Below are positions 24,188 through 32,270 of a stretch of DNA of 45,859 bases, in pieces. Positions within the stretch are counted from its first letter, which is position 1. Every line of letters begins with the position of its first letter. A model generated the notes under the pieces. It searched no databases, was not told the DNA's origin, and saw nothing but the letters and a program-made list of their open reading frames with translations. The DNA comes from JAZDJP01 sp043803805. Its GTDB lineage: Bacteria; Planctomycetota; JAZDJP01. The stretch covers positions 1 through 45,859 of the forward strand of contig JAZDJP010000116.1 in assembly GCA_043803805.1 (NCBI GenBank), in the 5' to 3' direction. A program made the translations under genes and the position numbers.

Positions 24188-26731
24188 TTATACCACGGCC
24201 CGCACCGCCGCGCAAACCTCCGCGATACGTTCCCGGGAAAGCTTTTTCCCCTTCCGGTCCGTGACGTAGAACACGTCCGCCGCGCGGTCCACCGTTGTGG
24301 CGATCTTCGCGTAATGAATATCCATCCCCGCCTTCGAGAGCGACGCGGCAATATCATGCAGGAGGCACGGCCGGTCCTGCCCGAGAACCTCCAGAAGCGT
24401 GCAGCGACCCGGGATCCCGTTCTCCGCCCGCACCTCGGGCGGCGTCGTTCCGATGTCCGCACGGGGGCATTCGAAGAACCGCCGCCGCCGCCGCACGACG
24501 AGGTCCGCCGCCTTCACCTCCCCGGCAAGGACGCGCTTCAGGTCCCGTTCGAACCGCCGCCACACCCCCTCGGGGTCGCCGTCCCGCGGATCGGGAACCG
24601 CCGAAAACACGTCCACGACGATTCCGTCGTCGCGCGTCATCACCCGGGCGGCCTGGATCCCGGCGCCGGCGGCGGCCAGCGCCCCGGTGATGTCGGCAAA
24701 CAACCCCAACCGGTCGCGCGCCACCACCGTGATATCCCAGAACCCGGCCTTCTCGACGCGGGCGGCCGCAAACGGAAGATGGGCGAGGCGGGCGATAAGA
24801 TCCAGGTGGAGCCCGGCATCCCCGACGGACACCCATCGCCAGTAATCCGGGGGCATGCGCGTCAGATGCTCCCGAACGGACCGTTCCGGATACGCCTCCC
24901 GGAGAAGCCCCGCCGTGAGCCGCCCCTCGCGCTGCCCCTCCCGCAACTCCTCCCGCTCGGCCAGGCATATGGCCGCCTTGCCGTGGAGTTCCGCCAGCAC
25001 CGCGGCCTTCCAGCCGGTCCAGGCGGCGCGGCTCACGGCGTGCAGATCGGCGGCGGTAATCAGATACAGCTCATCCAGACGCTCCCGCGTCTCCGCCAAT
25101 TTCGCGAACCGCCGGATGACGCGATCGTCACTCACGTCGCGCCGCTGGGAAAGGTCCGCCATCTCGAGATGGTGTCCGACCAGGAATCGCAGCGTCACGG
25201 CGTCCTCCGGCGAAAGCCCGAGGCGCACGGCCACCGCCGGCACCAGACGCGCGCCCCGTCGGGCATGGTCCTTGCCGCGGGCCTTTCCGCAATCGTGAAG
25301 GAGCGCCGCCAGAACCAGGGTCTCCCAGCGTCCCGACCTCCGGATCGCCTCCTGAAACGCCTCCTCGCCCGGCGCCGGTTCGCGGGCCGTCTCCTCAAGC
25401 CACTTCACCGCCAAAAGCGCGTGCTCGTCCGCCGTGAAGGCATGATAACGATCGTACTGGGAAAGTCCCTCGAGCGCGCCGAATTCCGGAAGAAACGCCC
25501 CGAGCGCCCCCGTGTCCCGCATGGCGGAGAGCGTCGCGAAAAGATGTTCCCGCCCCCGCAGGATGTCGAGGAACACCGCTCCCGGCTCCCGGGACGGGCG
25601 GCCGGCGCGGCCGGTTGATCGTTGGATGTCGCGCCGGAGCGCGGCGCTCATCCCAAGTTTCAAACGCTGCATGGTCCGGAATGTCCCGAGTACCGCCTCC
25701 CATCCCCGGGCAGATTTTTCCGAATCCGGACCCGGGAAGAGAAGCCCCCCCACATCCACAAGCCCGCCGCCGAGAGGCCGGCGCCGCAGGCTTGCGCGGA
25801 CGGAGGGGAAGAAATTCGGATCCAATTGAATCCGCTCGACGCGCTCGACGAGCCGGCGGCGGATTTCCTCCGTGGCGCGCCGGACGTCGGGCATCAGCCG
25901 CTCCGCGGCGAGCCGCCCCCCGCGATCGGCATAGCCGAGCCCTTTCGCGACCGCGGGCTGATATTCCAGGGCCAGACGATCATCCCGCCGGCCCGCGACA
26001 CCATGAAGGCCCTGCCGGACGCGAAGAAGAAAATCCACCGCCGCCGGAAGCCCCTCCTCCATCCGGACATCCCCCGTCACGCGGGAAAGCCACCGGACGG
26101 ACTGGAGATCCCGCAACCCCCCCGCACCCTCCTTGAGATCGGGTTCCTGCACGCGCACGGAGCCGCCGGAGCGCTCCTGCCGGACCCGCATCCCCTCCAG
26201 AATCCATCGGGCGAAGGCCGTCCCGCAGCCGGAGAAAAAGGCCGGGATGATTTCCCCCGTCAGGCCCCGGGCGAAAATCGCGTCACCGGCAACGAGTCGC
26301 GCGTCCGTCACGGCGGCGGCGAAACCGGCGTCTTGTCTCATTGCCTCCGCGGCGGTTTCCGGGGTGTGCACCGCGTGCCCCACATCAAGCCCGGCATCCC
26401 AAAGTTTCGCCAGGAACGGCCCTACCGCGGCGGCCGCCGACGCCGTGTCCGCCGCGTGATGAAGAATCAGGAGATCCGTGTCGGAAAAAGAGCAGAGTTC
26501 CCGCCGGCCATAACTGCCGGTGGCCAGGACAGAGAAGGGGATTCCCCCCACGCCACCAACCGACGCCAGGGCCCGCCGGACAAGCCGGTCCCGTCCTGCC
26601 GCCAGACACACCCCCACCCGGCGCCCCGGGGCGCCCTTCCGATGAAGCGTCGCGGCGGCCTCCCGCGACGCCAAAAGAAACCGCCGGAGGGGATCGCGCG
26701 TCCCCCCCGGCGGACATTCTAATTTCGTCAT
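24188..26731 (-). CDS. glnD: PII uridylyltransferase / uridylyl-removing enzyme
   Basis: 847 residues, the expected length. GlnD uridylylates PII under nitrogen limitation and reverses this when glutamine is high. The nucleotidyltransferase motif TGSYGRRELCSFSDTD is at 71-86. The HD phosphohydrolase domain contains LLHDCGKARGKDHARRGA, near 480. Two C-terminal ACT domains follow (AGFWDITVVARDRLGLFADI and LLEVLGQDRPCLLHDIAASL), which sense glutamine. It lies 15 bases after the lipoprotein gene and may be co-transcribed with it. No PII gene is in the window. Confidence 0.93.
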   Translation of the reverse strand: MTKLECPPGGTRDPLRRFLLASREAAATLHRKGAPGRRVGVCLAAGRDRLVRRALASVGGVGGIPFSVLATGSYGRRELCSFSDTDLLILHHAADTASAAAAVGPFLAKLWDAGLDVGHAVHTPETAAEAMRQDAGFAAAVTDARLVAGDAIFARGLTGEIIPAFFSGCGTAFARWILEGMRVRQERSGGSVRVQEPDLKEGAGGLRDLQSVRWLSRVTGDVRMEEGLPAAVDFLLRVRQGLHGVAGRRDDRLALEYQPAVAKGLGYADRGGRLAAERLMPDVRRATEEIRRRLVERVERIQLDPNFFPSVRASLRRRPLGGGLVDVGGLLFPGPDSEKSARGWEAVLGTFRTMQRLKLGMSAALRRDIQRSTGRAGRPSREPGAVFLDILRGREHLFATLSAMRDTGALGAFLPEFGALEGLSQYDRYHAFTADEHALLAVKWLEETAREPAPGEEAFQEAIRRSGRWETLVLAALLHDCGKARGKDHARRGARLVPAVAVRLGLSPEDAVTLRFLVGHHLEMADLSQRRDVSDDRVIRRFAKLAETRERLDELYLITAADLHAVSRAAWTGWKAAVLAELHGKAAICLAEREELREGQREGRLTAGLLREAYPERSVREHLTRMPPDYWRWVSVGDAGLHLDLIARLAHLPFAAARVEKAGFWDITVVARDRLGLFADITGALAAAGAGIQAARVMTRDDGIVVDVFSAVPDPRDGDPEGVWRRFERDLKRVLAGEVKAADLVVRRRRRFFECPRADIGTTPPEVRAENGIPGRCTLLEVLGQDRPCLLHDIAASLSKAGMDIHYAKIATTVDRAADVFYVTDRKGKKLSRERIAEVCAAVRAVV

Positions 26732-26746
26732 CGTTCTCGAACGCGC

Positions 26747-27643
26747 CTACTTCACGGCGAATCTGTTTTTGTATTCCTGGCCGCTTTCCATCAGGATCTC
26801 GACATCGCAGAATTTTGCGTTCTTGAGATTGTCCCCCGTCGCCAACACGGCGACCTCGAAAGGAGTGCCCTGGGAAATGGACACGGATCCCGCGGTGATG
26901 GCCTCCCCTCCCGGATCCTGGTCATCAATGGCGAATCCCTTGAGAAGATAGGCGAAGGAAACCCGGTTGATGGGGGCGTTGTTCTGGTCGTTGAAGATCC
27001 CCCCCACCCGGGCGACCCCCCCTCCCCCGCTGGGGACGCGGAACCGGAAGCAACAGGCCTTGGCGTTGCCCCGTTCGTCGAACCGGATGAGTTCCCACAT
27101 CGCCCCCGTGGAGGCCGCCGGATTCTTGGGTTCCTCCACCGGCTGATCCGACGGCTGCTTCTCGGGCGGTTGCGGAGTTTCACCCGGATTCGCGGGTTTC
27201 ACCGGATCATCCCCCGGGGTCTTCGGCGTCTGCGCCGCGTCCGCGGGATCCTTGGCGGGATCCTTGGGCCTGACCGGTTTCTCTCCCGGTTCGACCGTTT
27301 TCTCGGGTGGCTTCACCGCCAGGAGTTTGTCCAGTTCGGCAATCTTCTCCTGGGCGGCCTGCTTGTTCTTCCGAACGAACGGCAGAAGGCGGTTCTCGGG
27401 ATCCACCTTTCCCTCGTATTCATCCGCTTTCTTGACGGCAAGCTCATACTGTTCCTTCGCCGAGGTGTTCTCCTTGGCCAGATAGTTCTTTTCCGCCTCC
27501 CGCATGGCGTCGTCGTGTTCCTTGTAGATGTCGGAGGAATTAACGCGGGGTTTCGGCGGCGGTTCCGGGGCTGACGATTTTCCGCACCCCAAGGCTGCGA
27601 GCGCCACAACCATGGCCATTCCCAACACCGGGAAACGCTTCAT
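26747..27643 (-). CDS. Lipoprotein with proline/lysine-rich spacer
   Basis: 298 residues from ATG 27643 with GAGGTG four bases upstream. Signal peptide and lipobox LAALGC put lipidated Cys at 20. Residues of about 35-110 are helical, with KEQYELAVKKADEYEG suggesting a TPR-like accumulation segment. Residues 110-185 form a low-complexity PEKPV/KDPADAAQ linker. The last 110 residues form a beta-rich domain ending EILMESGQEYKNRFAVK. Family not recognised. It is 14 bases downstream of the HEAT/receiver lipoprotein, so the two probably work together in the envelope. Confidence 0.7.
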   Translation of the reverse strand: MKRFPVLGMAMVVALAALGCGKSSAPEPPPKPRVNSSDIYKEHDDAMREAEKNYLAKENTSAKEQYELAVKKADEYEGKVDPENRLLPFVRKNKQAAQEKIAELDKLLAVKPPEKTVEPGEKPVRPKDPAKDPADAAQTPKTPGDDPVKPANPGETPQPPEKQPSDQPVEEPKNPAASTGAMWELIRFDERGNAKACCFRFRVPSGGGGVARVGGIFNDQNNAPINRVSFAYLLKGFAIDDQDPGGEAITAGSVSISQGTPFEVAVLATGDNLKNAKFCDVEILMESGQEYKNRFAVK

Positions 27644-27657
27644 CGCGCACCTCAAAT

Positions 27658-29364
27658 CTACTTTTTCATGTCCGGCCGTCGGTCGTCGTAGATGCGTTTC
27701 ACCTGATCGGAGGACAGGTTCGCCTTGCCGAGCGCCTTGCCCGCCTCGGCCCGCACGATCTCGATCTCCTCCCGAAGACCCGAGGCGAGAGATTCGAAAA
27801 GCGGATCCGTGATCTTCCCGTGGTTCTTGGCCAGAATCTTGCCGACCGATGTCAGGCATTCGGCCCGGATCTCCGGCTTGTTGTCCTTGTTGTCGAACAC
27901 CTGCCGGAGGGCCTCCACCGCCCGGTAGTCCCCGGCCTGGCCGAGGGCCTGTATGACGGGCCCGCGAACCTCGTCCGGCTGGACGGCCAGCGAATCCACC
28001 AGATTCGGCACCACCGGCTCAAGCGCGTAGATGGACCGCTCGGGATCGATGGAGGCCAGCGCCCGGGCGGCCGCCCGCGCCGCCTCCAGCGCCCGCGCCT
28101 TCGAATCGAACTGGAACACATTCCCCTCGAAAACAGCCTTGAGTTGACCCTCCACCTTTTCCCGGGTCCACGGGGTCGGAAGGGTGCCCTGGATGAATCC
28201 GGCGTAGGCCTTCTTGACCTCCTCGTCATTCGCGGGATCCGTCAGGATGATGACCGGGAGATTCTTTGTGCGGAAATCCCTGCGCAACTCTTCGATCACC
28301 CCGATGGTCCTCTGGATATCCAGGGCCGGGTTTTTCTTGCCGGGCCGGTCCACCTCGATGGGGTTGGTGATGTCGAACATCCGCTCCACGGCGTCGAGAA
28401 GAATCACGTCCTCGGTCGGGAAACGCTTGGCCTCCGAAAGCCCCTCCCGCCCGTCCTTCGCGACAGTCACAATATACTTAAGATCCAGGAGAACCCCCTT
28501 CAGACGGTTGCGGGCCTCGATATCGCGAACCACCAGGAGAACGGTCCGGAGCCGGGTCTCGCCCACGGCCTCCGCCAGGACCGGCACCACGAGGTCGGCG
28601 CACGCGAACGGTTCACGGGGATTGATCTTCACCAGCGCCTCCGCCGCGGCGTAGCGGATGCGTTTGTCATCGTCCTTCAGCGCATCCACAAGGGGCTGGC
28701 CGACAGCCTTCGGAGCAACCCCCGTCGCCCCTTTCACCGACTTCTCCTCCGCGACAGGCGTCAGGGCCTCCTTCTTCTCCTCGACCTTTGGAGTTTCCTT
28801 CTTCTCCTCGACCTTCGGCTCTTCTTTCACCTCGACCGGCTTGGGCTCCTCCTTCTTTTCCTCAACCTTGGGCTCTTCCTTCTTCTCCTCGACCTTCGAC
28901 TCCTCCTTCTTCTCCTCAACCTTTGGCTCTTCTTTCTTTTCGACCGGTGCAGGTTCTTCCTTCTTTTCCTCGACCGCCGGAACTTCCTTGACCTCCTCGG
29001 GCTTCGGGCCCTCGGCGACAACTGTCTCCTCCTTCACCTCCGCGGCCTTGGCCTTTTCCGCCTTGGCCATGGCCTTGTCCGCGCTCTTGATATAGGATTT
29101 GACGCCCCGGTTCTTCCGCCGTCCGAGATCCACGCCACCGGCCTGGATATCGGTGAAAACCGCCTTGGCCTCGGCATACTGTCCGGCCTTGTAAAGAGAG
29201 ACGCCATCCTCGTATTTTTGGAGGGCCTCCGTGCGGGCCTCATCGGTTTGCGCCACCTCGGGGGCCGCGCCCTCGTTGGCCGCCTTGGTCTCCTTGCCTT
29301 TGCACCCGCCAATCACCAGAACCATTCCCGCGAGAAGAACAAGGCTGATCAGCTTCCGGAACAT
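27658..29364 (-). CDS. Lipoprotein with KE-rich spacer, HEAT-type repeats and a receiver-like domain
   Basis: 568 residues from ATG 29364 (GGAGGT upstream). Lipobox LVIGGC gives Cys21. A TPR-like pair (KYEDGVSLYKAGQYAEAKAV) precedes a KVEEKKEEP-type repeat stretch of about 100 residues. HEAT-like helices (ADLVVPVLAEAV and PLVDALKDDDKRIRYAAAEAL) follow, then a receiver-fold segment: RTVLLVVRDIEARNRL, DVILLDAVERM and LPVIILTDPAN. It has an Asp at the acceptor position but Thr/Pro where the conserved Lys is expected. More HEAT repeats end the protein (VRGPVIQALGQAGDYRAVEA). A receiver-like domain outside the cytoplasm cannot be phosphorylated in the usual way, so it is probably structural. Confidence 0.72.
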   Translation of the reverse strand: MFRKLISLVLLAGMVLVIGGCKGKETKAANEGAAPEVAQTDEARTEALQKYEDGVSLYKAGQYAEAKAVFTDIQAGGVDLGRRKNRGVKSYIKSADKAMAKAEKAKAAEVKEETVVAEGPKPEEVKEVPAVEEKKEEPAPVEKKEEPKVEEKKEESKVEEKKEEPKVEEKKEEPKPVEVKEEPKVEEKKETPKVEEKKEALTPVAEEKSVKGATGVAPKAVGQPLVDALKDDDKRIRYAAAEALVKINPREPFACADLVVPVLAEAVGETRLRTVLLVVRDIEARNRLKGVLLDLKYIVTVAKDGREGLSEAKRFPTEDVILLDAVERMFDITNPIEVDRPGKKNPALDIQRTIGVIEELRRDFRTKNLPVIILTDPANDEEVKKAYAGFIQGTLPTPWTREKVEGQLKAVFEGNVFQFDSKARALEAARAAARALASIDPERSIYALEPVVPNLVDSLAVQPDEVRGPVIQALGQAGDYRAVEALRQVFDNKDNKPEIRAECLTSVGKILAKNHGKITDPLFESLASGLREEIEIVRAEAGKALGKANLSSDQVKRIYDDRRPDMKK

Positions 29365-29483
29365 GTGGGACCTCCGAATGATATCGGCTTTGGGACTCTG
29401 GCCGACAATGGTACCAAAAAATCCCGGCCGGTGAAGAAAAATTCCTCCCGCCGGCTTCTTCCACACGCGCCGGCGCCGTGGCT

Positions 29484-30308
29484 TCATCCCCGGAACGTAA
29501 ACGTCGAATCCGGATCCGATGGCATTTCGAGACGACGAAGGAAGTTTGCCGCCTGTTTCACGGCCTTTGCAGGATCATCCCCGGGCTCCGGCCCGACCGT
29601 CCAGAATCCCTCATAATCCGCCTCGAGAAGAATCCGGGCCAGAACCGGGACATCCGCCGCCCCCTCCCCCAGAACGCACCGCACACCTTTTGCGGGATCG
29701 CCTTCCCCCCGCCGCGCGTCCCGCGCCTGAACATGAACAACCTTCCGGGCGATCCGGCGAGCGGTCCCGCCGGGGGAGCGTCCGGCGAGAATATCCGCCG
29801 CCGGATCCAGATTGAAACCGATCGTCCCGTGGAGCGCCTTGTCCAACGCCTCGAGAATTTCCGGCGCGGCGGTTCCCGTTCCCGGGGCGATCCGGACCCC
29901 GGCGGGCTCCCCGGCGGCGACAAGCGTCCGAAGGATGAAGTGAAGCGCGTCCGCCCCAGCCCCTTCTTCCGGAACCTCGACCGGCGCCAATGTCACAACC
30001 GGCGCCCCGATGTCCCCCGCCAGGGCAACCGCCCGGACGAGGGAGGCGGCGGCGCGTTCCGCCGCCGCGGGGTCCGCGAAATCCTTCCCCGTCCGGACCG
30101 CCAGCGCCGACAGGGCAAGCCCGTATTTTTCCAGAAGATGCCGGAATTCCCGCCGGCCGCTCCGGGAGAGATCCGGCGTGATTTCCCCGCCCGGCGTGAT
30201 TTCCGCCTGGACGGCGTCGCAACCGGCCGCCTTCGCCAGACGAATCCCCTCCCGCACGGGAAAGGATTCCCGGGACAGACGCAGACCGATCCGGGGCCGG
30301 AGGTTCAT
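29484..30308 (-). CDS. Sugar phosphate isomerase/epimerase-like TIM barrel
   Basis: 274 residues from ATG 30308; AGGAGAG lies about 11 bases upstream. TIM-barrel strands are visible (RIGLRLSRESF, VVTLAPVEVP, VRIAPGTGT, IGFNLDPAADIL, VVHVQARDA, GFWTVGPEP) in the order of the xylose-isomerase-like family. Several usual metal ligands seem altered: no canonical HxHD and a final Glu within GPEP, so activity is uncertain. It is divergent from rarA with 53 bases between. The substrate is unknown. Confidence 0.72.
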   Translation of the reverse strand: MNLRPRIGLRLSRESFPVREGIRLAKAAGCDAVQAEITPGGEITPDLSRSGRREFRHLLEKYGLALSALAVRTGKDFADPAAAERAAASLVRAVALAGDIGAPVVTLAPVEVPEEGAGADALHFILRTLVAAGEPAGVRIAPGTGTAAPEILEALDKALHGTIGFNLDPAADILAGRSPGGTARRIARKVVHVQARDARRGEGDPAKGVRCVLGEGAADVPVLARILLEADYEGFWTVGPEPGDDPAKAVKQAANFLRRLEMPSDPDSTFTFRG

Positions 30309-30349
30309 GAATGCGTCACTCTCCTGTGGAAGTTCGGATTATAACATCG

Positions 30350-30355
30350 TAAAAT
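30350..30355 (+). promoter_or_regulatory. -10 box immediately before rarA
   Basis: TAAAAT six bases before ATG 30362; TATAAC lies at 30340-30345. No Shine-Dalgarno sequence is present, so a leaderless message is likely. Confidence 0.4.
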
Positions 30356-30361
30356 GGGCGC

Positions 30362-31720
30362 ATGGCCAGCAAAAAAACCGGCAGGCTGTTCGACCCCGAA
30401 ACCGCGGCCGCCCCGCCGGAGTCCGCCCGACCCCTCGCCGCCCGGATGCGCCCCCGCACCCCGGAGGATTTCGTCGGCCAGGCGCACTTCTTCGCGCCGG
30501 GGAAACTGCTTCGACGGATGCTCGAGACGGACCGGCTCGCGTCGCTTGTTTTTTTCGGCCCTCCCGGCACCGGGAAAACGGCACTCGCCCACGTCATCGC
30601 CGGCGCCACGAAAAGCGATTTCCGGGAGGTCAACGCCGTCACCTCGAACGTGGACGAGATCCGCCGCATCATCGCCGAGGCCCGGGAGCGTCTGGCGGCG
30701 GAGGGTCGCCGGACATTATTATTCATTGACGAAATCCACCGGTTCAACCGCGCCCAGCAGGACGCGCTCCTGCCGGATGTGGAAAAGGGAAATATCCTCC
30801 TCATCGGAGCGACCACCCACAACCCGTATTTCGCCATCACGACGGCGCTGCTCTCCCGCTCCCAGATCTTCCAGTTCGAGGCGCTCACGGACGACAACGT
30901 TTCGACCATCATGGACCGGGCGATCGCGGACGCGGAACGGGGCCTCGGGAATTTCAAAATCTCGCTCGACGACGAGGCCCGGAAACACATCCTTCGGACC
31001 GCGGAGGGCGACGCGCGCCGGGCGCTCATGGCGCTCGAAATCGGGTGCCTGTCCGCGAAACCGGGGCCGGACGGGATGATCCATTTTGACAAGGCCCTCG
31101 CGGCGGAATGCACCCAGAGAAAGGTCATCCGGTACGACCGGAGCGACGACGAGCACTACGACACCGCCTCCGCCCTCATCAAGAGCATCCGGGGCTCCGA
31201 TCCCGACGCCGCGCTCTACTGGGCCGCCAAGATGATCGAAGGCGGCGAGGACCCGCGGTTCGTCATGCGGCGCGTCGTCATCGCCGCGGCGGAGGATATC
31301 GGCAACGCCGACCCGCGGGCCCTCACGGTCGCGGTCTCCGCCCTCCAGGCCGTGGAATTCGTGGGGATGCCGGAGGCGGTAATCCCCATGGCCCAGGCCA
31401 TTACGTATTTGGCCACGGCCCCCAAGAGCAACGCGTCGTACCTCGCCATCGCACAGGCGATGAAGGATGTGAAGGAGGACAAGGTCCAGCCCGTCCCGAA
31501 GCACCTCCGCGGCACCGGCTACACGGGGGCCGGGAAACTCGGGTCGGGCGTCGGCTACCAGTACGCCCATGACCATGCCGGGCACTGGGTGGATCAGGAC
31601 TATCTTTCCGTGGACAAACTCTATTACGAACCGACGGATCAGGGTTACGAAGCCACCATCCAGGAGCGATTGGAACGATGGAGAAGTCAGAAATCCGAAA
31701 GGCCGTCGCCCGGGAAATAG
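30362..31720 (+). CDS. rarA: Replication-associated recombination ATPase RarA (MgsA/WRNIP1 family)
   Basis: 452 residues. AAA+ clamp-loader-like ATPase acting at stalled or damaged replication forks. MRPRTPEDFVGQAHFFAPGK precedes Walker A GPPGTGKT (66-73); Walker B LLFIDEIHRFN has D123/E124; the sensor region IGATTHNPYFAIT follows. The C-terminal domain with HYDTASALIKSIRGSDPDAA and MRRVVIAAAEDIGNADP is diagnostic for RarA. Its 3' end overlaps the folate cyclo-ligase gene by 43 bases, in a different frame. Confidence 0.94.
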   Translation: MASKKTGRLFDPETAAAPPESARPLAARMRPRTPEDFVGQAHFFAPGKLLRRMLETDRLASLVFFGPPGTGKTALAHVIAGATKSDFREVNAVTSNVDEIRRIIAEARERLAAEGRRTLLFIDEIHRFNRAQQDALLPDVEKGNILLIGATTHNPYFAITTALLSRSQIFQFEALTDDNVSTIMDRAIADAERGLGNFKISLDDEARKHILRTAEGDARRALMALEIGCLSAKPGPDGMIHFDKALAAECTQRKVIRYDRSDDEHYDTASALIKSIRGSDPDAALYWAAKMIEGGEDPRFVMRRVVIAAAEDIGNADPRALTVAVSALQAVEFVGMPEAVIPMAQAITYLATAPKSNASYLAIAQAMKDVKEDKVQPVPKHLRGTGYTGAGKLGSGVGYQYAHDHAGHWVDQDYLSVDKLYYEPTDQGYEATIQERLERWRSQKSERPSPGK

Positions 31721-32253
31721 CGGAGATTCCCCCGGACATCCGGGAATCCGCCGGACGAGAGGTCCTCGCGGCCGTGCGCGCCCTTCCCGAGTACCGGCGC
31801 GCCCGGACGGTGATGGCCTACGCCTCGCTCGCCGATGAACTGCCCACGGAAGACCTCCTCCGGGCCATCCTCGCGGACGGGAAAACGCTTCTCCTGCCCC
31901 GCACGGAATCCGACGGATCGCTCACCCCACGGGCCGTGGCCGATCCGGCGCGGGACCTCGTCCGGGGCCGGCTTGGCGTTTCGGAACCGATCCCGGGACC
32001 CGGGCATCCCCCGGAATCCATTGATCTTGTTCTGGCGCCGGGCCGAGCCTTCGATCCGGACGGATTCCGCGTCGGCCGGGGCGGCGCCCACTACGACCGG
32101 TTCCTCGCCGGCCCGGGCCTGCGGGCGACCACTGTCGGGATGGCGTTTCACGTCCAACTCCGGGAGGCGCTCCCCCGCGAGACTCATGACCGGCCGGTGG
32201 ACATGATCGTTACGGAGTGCGGGACGATCCGGGTGGACACATCCGGAAAATGA
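31678..32253 (+). CDS. 5-formyltetrahydrofolate cyclo-ligase
   Basis: 191 residues. Converts 5-formyl-THF to 5,10-methenyl-THF using ATP. The signature is PGRAFDPDGFRVGRGGAHYD followed by RFL; the N-terminal basic helix (MEKSEIRKAVAREIAEIP) and MAYASLADELPTEDL fit the family. ATG 31678 lies inside the rarA reading frame, giving a 43-base overlap; no better downstream start preserves the N-terminal helix. RarA and this enzyme are probably co-transcribed. Confidence 0.9.
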   Translation: MEKSEIRKAVAREIAEIPPDIRESAGREVLAAVRALPEYRRARTVMAYASLADELPTEDLLRAILADGKTLLLPRTESDGSLTPRAVADPARDLVRGRLGVSEPIPGPGHPPESIDLVLAPGRAFDPDGFRVGRGGAHYDRFLAGPGLRATTVGMAFHVQLREALPRETHDRPVDMIVTECGTIRVDTSGK

Positions 32254-32270
32254 TCAACAGGAGAAGAACC

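Noticed and set aside
27820..29616. 598-residue plus-strand frame opposite the HEAT/receiver lipoprotein
   Set aside because: Its Leu/Phe/Asp-rich tracts are the complement of the Lys/Glu repeat; no ribosome site or domain.
30310..31128. Minus-strand frame opposite rarA
   Set aside because: Serine/arginine-rich antisense of a conserved AAA+ gene.
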